Shown piece after piece: positions 59,822 through 64,000 of a stretch of 64,000 nucleotides of DNA. The position numbers and the translations under genes were made by a program. The stretch is from Flavobacterium fluviale (GTDB lineage Bacteria > Bacteroidota > Bacteroidia > Flavobacteriales > Flavobacteriaceae): NCBI RefSeq assembly GCF_003312915.1, contig NZ_CP030261.1:2790001-2854000 (forward strand). Direction: 5' to 3'. The notes under the pieces were generated by a model. It was not told where the DNA came from and made no database searches. It saw only the letters and a list, made by a program, of their open reading frames with translations. Within the stretch, counting starts at the first letter, position 1. Every line of letters starts with the position of its first letter.

Positions 59822-60745
59822 ATGTCGAAAGAGATAGAAGCTCGGATTGAAAAACTGCCTGTAATACGCAACTTGGCTCGATTTTTAAAGAGAATAAAAC
59901 TCCCTTGGTTAGAGGGGTTTTCTTTGTATGATTTACTTGAGATGTATACTTTAGGAATTCTTGAAGGAGCATTTTCGTATCATGCCAGTGCGGTTTCTTT
60001 CAGTTTTTTTATGGCTTTGTTTCCTTTTGCCTTATTTATTTTAAACTTAATTCCGTTTATTCCGATAGATAATTTTCAGGAAGATTTTTTACAGTTTGTA
60101 CAGCAGGGAGTACCGCCAAATACTTATGATGCAATTAGTAAAATTATCAGCGATATCTTAAATAACAGTCACTCGGGATTATTGTCATCGGGATTTTTGC
60201 TTTCCATTTTTTTAATGGCAAATGGCATAAACGGGATTTTAAGCGGTTTTGAATCGTCGAAACACGTTTTTGATAAAAGGGGCTGGTTTAGTCAATATTT
60301 AGCGGCGCTTGCTATTTCACTTGTAATGACCATTATATTGTTTGTAACAGTGGCTACAATTGTTGTTTTCGAGGTTTTTATCCAAAAAACAATTATTCAG
60401 GATGTATTGAGCGACAGGATTCCGCTGATTATTTTAGGAAGGTATTTGTTTGTGATATTAATGATTTTGATAACATCCTCAATATTATTACGTTATGGTA
60501 CAAAACAATATAATAAAGTTCCTTTTATAAGTATTGGGTCTGTTTTTACGACGATCTTAATTGTTATATCTTCGTTCTTTTTTGGAATTTGGGTTATAAA
60601 ATTCTCAAAATATAACGAACTTTATGGTTCTATTGGAACATTATTAATTCTAATGTTTTATATTTGGATAAACTGTATGATTCTGCTTTTAGGGTTCGAA
60701 TTGAATGCTTCTATCAGAAAATTAAAACAAAAAAAAGAAAAATAA
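59822..60745 (+). CDS. YihY/BrkB-family inner-membrane protein
   Basis: A 307-residue membrane protein with about six helices. The family opening is YDLLEMYTLGILEGAFSYHA, followed by SFSFFMALFPFALFILN, the variable loop, then SGFLLSIFLMANGINGILSG and the C-terminal RYGTKQYNKVPFISIGSVFT and GSIGTLLILMFYIWINCMIL. BrkB proteins were once linked to serum resistance or RNase BN, but their molecular role is unsettled. It ends one base before the DUF2147 gene, so the two are coupled. Confidence 0.9.
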   Translation: MSKEIEARIEKLPVIRNLARFLKRIKLPWLEGFSLYDLLEMYTLGILEGAFSYHASAVSFSFFMALFPFALFILNLIPFIPIDNFQEDFLQFVQQGVPPNTYDAISKIISDILNNSHSGLLSSGFLLSIFLMANGINGILSGFESSKHVFDKRGWFSQYLAALAISLVMTIILFVTVATIVVFEVFIQKTIIQDVLSDRIPLIILGRYLFVILMILITSSILLRYGTKQYNKVPFISIGSVFTTILIVISSFFFGIWVIKFSKYNELYGSIGTLLILMFYIWINCMILLLGFELNASIRKLKQKKEK

Positions 60746-60746
60746 T

Positions 60747-61175
60747 ATGAAAAATTTGATGCTAACTATCGGAGTGTTCTTCTTTGCCTTAACCATGCAA
60801 AGTCAAAGTGTAATTGGAAAATGGAAGACAATTGATGACGAAACAGGTGAAGCAAAATCTATTGTAGAAATCTATGAAAAGTCAGGTAAAGTTTATGGTA
60901 AGGTTATAGAGATCCTTCGCGAAAGCCACAAAAAAGATGCGTGTGTAAAATGTGAAGGTGCAGATAAAAACAAGCCGATTCAAGGAATGGTAATTATAAA
61001 TGGTCTTAAAAAAGATGGTTCAGAATATAACGGAGGAACAATTTTAGATCCTACAAGTGGAAAAAAATACAAATGTTATATCACACTAGAATCTGCAGAT
61101 AAATTAAAAGTTCGTGGTTATGTGGGAGTTTCTATAATGGGAAGAACACAATACTGGACACGTGTGAAAAATTAA
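60747..61175 (+). CDS. DUF2147 domain-containing exported protein
   Basis: A 142-residue exported protein; signal peptide 1-19 (FFALTMQSQS). The DUF2147 core is recognisable: VIGKWKTIDDETGEAKSIVE at the start, SGKVYGKVIEILRESH, CVKCEGADKNKPIQGMVIIN, and GGTILDPTSGKKYKCYITLE, with the final GVSIMGRTQYWTRVK. The beta-rich fold may bind a small ligand; function unknown. It sits between brkB and the metallo-beta-lactamase gene, 13 bp from the latter. Confidence 0.92.
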   Translation: MKNLMLTIGVFFFALTMQSQSVIGKWKTIDDETGEAKSIVEIYEKSGKVYGKVIEILRESHKKDACVKCEGADKNKPIQGMVIINGLKKDGSEYNGGTILDPTSGKKYKCYITLESADKLKVRGYVGVSIMGRTQYWTRVKN

Positions 61176-61188
61176 TTAAAAATAATAC

Positions 61189-61935
61189 ATGCGAAAATTA
61201 GCTTCGATAATTTTATTCTTAGTCATAGCTTCAAGTAGTTTTGGACAATCTAAGAACTCGCCATTACAAATAAGTCATCTTACAGGTGACTTTTATGTTT
61301 ATAGAACTTTTAGTGATTACAAAGGAGCAAAGATTTCTGCAAATGCCATGTATCTGGTTACAGAAAAAGGTGTTGTGTTATTTGATGCTCCTTGGGATGC
61401 AACGCAGTTTCAGCCGTTATTAGATAGTATAAAAACAAAGCATCATAAGGAAGTGATAATGCTTTTTGCAACGCATTCTCATGATGATCGTGCCGGCGGG
61501 TTAGATTTTTACAGAAAAAAGGGAATCAAAACGTATACTATAAAATTAACGGATGATATTCTTAAAAAAGAAAACAAACCAAGAGCCGAATTTATAATTC
61601 CGAATGATAAAACTTTTACAGTCGGACAGTATACTTTTGAGGTATATTATCCAGGCAAAGGTCATGCGTCAGACAATATTATAGCTTGGTTTGATAAAGA
61701 AAAAGTACTTTACGGAGGTTGTTTTATTAAGAGCGCCGATGCAAAAGATTTAGGTTATTTGGCAGATTCTGACGTAAAAGAATGGAAAAAATCTATTGGT
61801 AGAGTAAAGGCAAAATTTAAAAATCCAATTTATATTATTTCAGGTCACGAAGATTGGACTAATACAGAATCTTTAAATCATACTTTGGAATTAGTTAATG
61901 CGTATTTGGCTCAAAAATCTTCAGGAAAAAAGTAA
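61189..61935 (+). CDS. subclass B1 metallo-beta-lactamase
   Basis: A 248-residue exported zinc hydrolase, signal peptide 1-19 (SSFGQS). It has every subclass B1 ligand: His96, His98 and Asp100 in ATHSHDDRAGG, His159 in GKGHASDN, Cys178 in YGGCFIKSA and His220 in ISGHEDW. That combination of three His, then Asp-Cys-His, distinguishes true B1 beta-lactamases from other MBL-fold enzymes. It resembles the chromosomal Flavobacterium enzymes of the JOHN-1 type (FYVYRTF, SANAMYLVT, SDNIIAWFDKEKVLYGG). Resident, because its composition matches the flanks and no mobile element is adjacent; transcription probably comes from upstream genes. Ability to hydrolyse carbapenems is inferred. Confidence 0.92.
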   Translation: MRKLASIILFLVIASSSFGQSKNSPLQISHLTGDFYVYRTFSDYKGAKISANAMYLVTEKGVVLFDAPWDATQFQPLLDSIKTKHHKEVIMLFATHSHDDRAGGLDFYRKKGIKTYTIKLTDDILKKENKPRAEFIIPNDKTFTVGQYTFEVYYPGKGHASDNIIAWFDKEKVLYGGCFIKSADAKDLGYLADSDVKEWKKSIGRVKAKFKNPIYIISGHEDWTNTESLNHTLELVNAYLAQKSSGKK

Positions 61936-61958
61936 CTTTGCTCTTATATATTTAGTAC

Positions 61959-64000
61959 ATGTTTTTTATCGAAGTTATTTTACCGCTTTCTTTAGCAAAA
62001 ACCTTTACGTATCGTGTTTCTGAGGCCGAATTCCATTTTATTAAAAAAGGAATGCGGGTTGCGGTGCCTTTTGGTAAAAATAAAATCTATACAGCGCTTG
62101 TATTAGATATTCACGAGAATGCGCCAACATTATATGACGCAAAAGAAATTCACCAAATTTTAGATGAAAAGCCCATTGCAACCGAAACGCAGATTAAGCA
62201 TTGGCTTTGGGTTGCCAACTATTATATGTGTGGTATTGGTGATGTATATCGCGGAGCTTTTCCAACCGGATTATTGTTAGAAAGTGAAACTATTGTTTCT
62301 CATAAACCAGAAGTTATTGTAAATGATTCTGAACTTTCTGATGATGAATTTTTAATTTATGAAGCACTGCAGCATCAGAGTTCACTTAAAGTGCAGGAGA
62401 TTGCTTCTATTTTAAATCGAAAAAACATTCTGCCAATTCTTCAAAAATTAATAGCAAGAGATATTATAGTTTTAGAAGAAGAAATAAAAGAGACTTATAA
62501 ACCTAAATTGGTTCGTTATGTAAAATTGCATGCTCAATATGAAACAGATCGAGGTTTACAAGAATTGCTCGAAGTTTTGAAAAGAGATAAACAAAAAGAA
62601 ATTGTTTTGGCTTATTTTCAAATCAGCGCTTCGGAAAAGAAACCTATAACTGAGAAAAAATTGGTTGAAGTTTCAGGATGCACTTCGGCTGTTATTAAAA
62701 CTCTGGTTAAGAATGAAATCTTTGAGGAGTATTATTTACAGCATGACCGTGTTTCTTTTAACGGAGAAAAATCAGAAAAAGAGCTTCAGTTAAGTGAAGC
62801 GCAGCAAAATGCCTTTACAGCAATTAAAGAGAGTTTTTCTGAAAAAGAAGTTTGTCTGCTTCACGGCGTTACTTCAAGTGGAAAAACGGAAATTTATATT
62901 AAATTAATTGAGGAATACCTGCAGACAGGAAGACAGGTTTTGTATCTGCTTCCAGAAATTGCGCTTACAACACAATTAGTTTCTCGTTTACGACTTCATT
63001 TTGGAGATAAAGTTGCAGTTTTTCATTCGAAATATAGCAACAATGAAAGAGTTGAGGTTTGGAAACAAACCCTTGAAAATTCAGAAAAAGCACAAATTGT
63101 AATAGGAGCAAGGTCGGCTTTGTTTCTGCCCTTTAATGATTTGGGGCTGCTTATTGTTGATGAAGAACACGAACAGACTTTTAAACAGACTGATCCTGCG
63201 CCGAGATATCATGCGAGAGATGCAGCAATAGTTTTGGCAAATTTTCATGATGCTAAAGTTCTTTTAGGTTCTGCAACTCCAAGTATTGAGACGTATTTTA
63301 ATGCTCAAAATGAAAAGTACGGTTTGGTTACGCTTGCAGAACGTTATAAAAATGTTCGTATGCCCGAAGTTGTTTTGGTTGACTTAAAAGACAAACATTT
63401 CAGAAAAAGAATGACAGGGCATTTTAGTGACCTTTTAGTAGAGGAAATTGCAGAAGCTTTATCTTTGGGCGAACAAGTCATTTTGTTTCAAAACAGAAGA
63501 GGATACTCTCCTATAATCGAATGTTTGACTTGCGGTCACGTACCGCATTGCCAGCAGTGCGATGTAAGTTTGACGTATCATAAACATAAAAACCAGCTTC
63601 GTTGTCATTACTGCGGGTACTCTATCGCAAAACCTACCAATTGTCACAGCTGTTCCAGTATCGATTTGACTACAAAAGGATTTGGTACCGAGCAGATAGA
63701 GCAGGAGTTGATCTCTCTTTTTCCGAAGGCTAAAACTGCTAGAATGGATCAAGATACTACTCGAGGCAAGTACGGTTTTGAAAAGATTATTGATACTTTT
63801 AAGAATCGAGAAATTGATATTTTAGTAGGAACTCAAATGCTGGCCAAAGGTTTGGATTTTGATAATGTAAGTCTGGTTGGAATAATGAATGCAGATAATA
63901 TGCTGCATCATCCAGATTTTAGGGCTTTTGAACGCAGTTTTCAAATGATGACGCAAGTTGCCGGAAGAGCCGGAAGGTCTGAAAAACAAGGAAAAGTAGT
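61959..64000 (+). CDS. priA: primosomal protein N' (replication restart helicase), 3'-truncated by window
   Basis: Superfamily 2 3'-to-5' helicase that restarts stalled replication forks. The first 680 codons are present; the gene runs off the right edge. It starts MFFIEVILPLSLAKTFTYRV, 23 bp after the beta-lactamase. Helicase motifs: Walker A GVTSSGKTEIYIKL, LLPEIALTTQLV, Walker B LLIVDEEHEQTFKQ, LLGSATPSIETY, LFQNRRGYSP, VGTQMLAKGLDFDNV and MTQVAGRAGRSEKQ. The zinc-binding region is seen as CLTCGHVPHCQQCDVSLTYH and RCHYCGYS, PTNCHSCS, giving the eight cysteines of PriA. Confidence 0.97.
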   Translation, partial: MFFIEVILPLSLAKTFTYRVSEAEFHFIKKGMRVAVPFGKNKIYTALVLDIHENAPTLYDAKEIHQILDEKPIATETQIKHWLWVANYYMCGIGDVYRGAFPTGLLLESETIVSHKPEVIVNDSELSDDEFLIYEALQHQSSLKVQEIASILNRKNILPILQKLIARDIIVLEEEIKETYKPKLVRYVKLHAQYETDRGLQELLEVLKRDKQKEIVLAYFQISASEKKPITEKKLVEVSGCTSAVIKTLVKNEIFEEYYLQHDRVSFNGEKSEKELQLSEAQQNAFTAIKESFSEKEVCLLHGVTSSGKTEIYIKLIEEYLQTGRQVLYLLPEIALTTQLVSRLRLHFGDKVAVFHSKYSNNERVEVWKQTLENSEKAQIVIGARSALFLPFNDLGLLIVDEEHEQTFKQTDPAPRYHARDAAIVLANFHDAKVLLGSATPSIETYFNAQNEKYGLVTLAERYKNVRMPEVVLVDLKDKHFRKRMTGHFSDLLVEEIAEALSLGEQVILFQNRRGYSPIIECLTCGHVPHCQQCDVSLTYHKHKNQLRCHYCGYSIAKPTNCHSCSSIDLTTKGFGTEQIEQELISLFPKAKTARMDQDTTRGKYGFEKIIDTFKNREIDILVGTQMLAKGLDFDNVSLVGIMNADNMLHHPDFRAFERSFQMMTQVAGRAGRSEKQGKV

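Overview
The window is a piece of a Flavobacterium-like (Bacteroidota) chromosome. The evidence is the low G+C content, promoters with a TAnnTTTG -7 box, many short-spaced lipoproteins and secreted proteins, a SusC/SusD pair beside carbohydrate-active enzymes, a Bacteroidota-type tyrosine integrase, and a typical set of housekeeping genes (dnaK, pta-ackA, kdsA, prmA-clpS, tpiA, folP, rlmH, nadC, priA). No rRNA, tRNA or CRISPR array was recognised. The sequence opens inside a CPA1 Na+/H+ antiporter gene and closes inside priA.

Layout. (1) 1-5220: antiporter end, a lipoprotein, a TlpA-type thioredoxin, then dnaK with an unusual sigma-54-like promoter preceded by repeated TTGTCAG/CTGACAA boxes and followed by a strong terminator. 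(2) 5221-13834: an accessory island, visibly richer in G+C. It holds a decayed helix-turn-helix gene, an intact tyrosine integrase, a LysR regulator divergent from an MFS exporter, a frameshifted metallo-hydrolase, a gamma-glutamylcyclotransferase-like gene, a class V aminotransferase, the C-terminal stub of a DsbD-like thioredoxin, and an intact IS6-family element whose outer flanks do not match. The IS appears to mark the junction between foreign and resident DNA. (3) 13835-19310: a CarboxypepD_reg-like protein, CorA, and the acetate pathway pta-ackA. (4) 19337-34194: a polysaccharide utilization locus. A membrane-spanning beta-propeller/HTH regulator precedes susC, susD, a GH144-type glucanase, a secreted esterase-like hydrolase, a GH3 beta-glucosidase, an exported glycerophosphodiesterase lipoprotein and a GH43-like enzyme. 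GH144 plus GH3 suggests beta-1,2-glucan. The phosphodiesterase and esterase suggest, as inference, that the real substrate is a decorated beta-1,2-glucan such as the osmoregulated periplasmic glucans of Proteobacteria.

(5) 34297-46314: M28 peptidase, a Coq4-like protein, a YiiX-type hydrolase, a beta-barrel protein, kdsA, a two-gene unit made of a small ORF and a DUF6169-type protein, a YhhN-family gene with a decayed membrane-protein gene just upstream, clpS/prmA, and three uncharacterised secreted-protein genes, two of which look like one gene split by a frameshift. (6) 46333-64000: tpiA, TlpA-type thioredoxin, hydrolases, DoxX, DUF1599, folP, rlmH, adenosine deaminase, pirin/OsmC/GNAT, a HEAT-repeat DNA-alkylation-repair-like protein, then nadC, brkB, DUF2147, a complete subclass B1 metallo-beta-lactamase and priA.

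Non-coding structure is rich. Two families of dispersed inverted-repeat elements each occur twice (52110/57321 and 53410/58633). There is a perfect 7 x 7-bp tandem repeat at 42684, an octamer-period repeat directly in front of ackA, and many strong intrinsic terminators.
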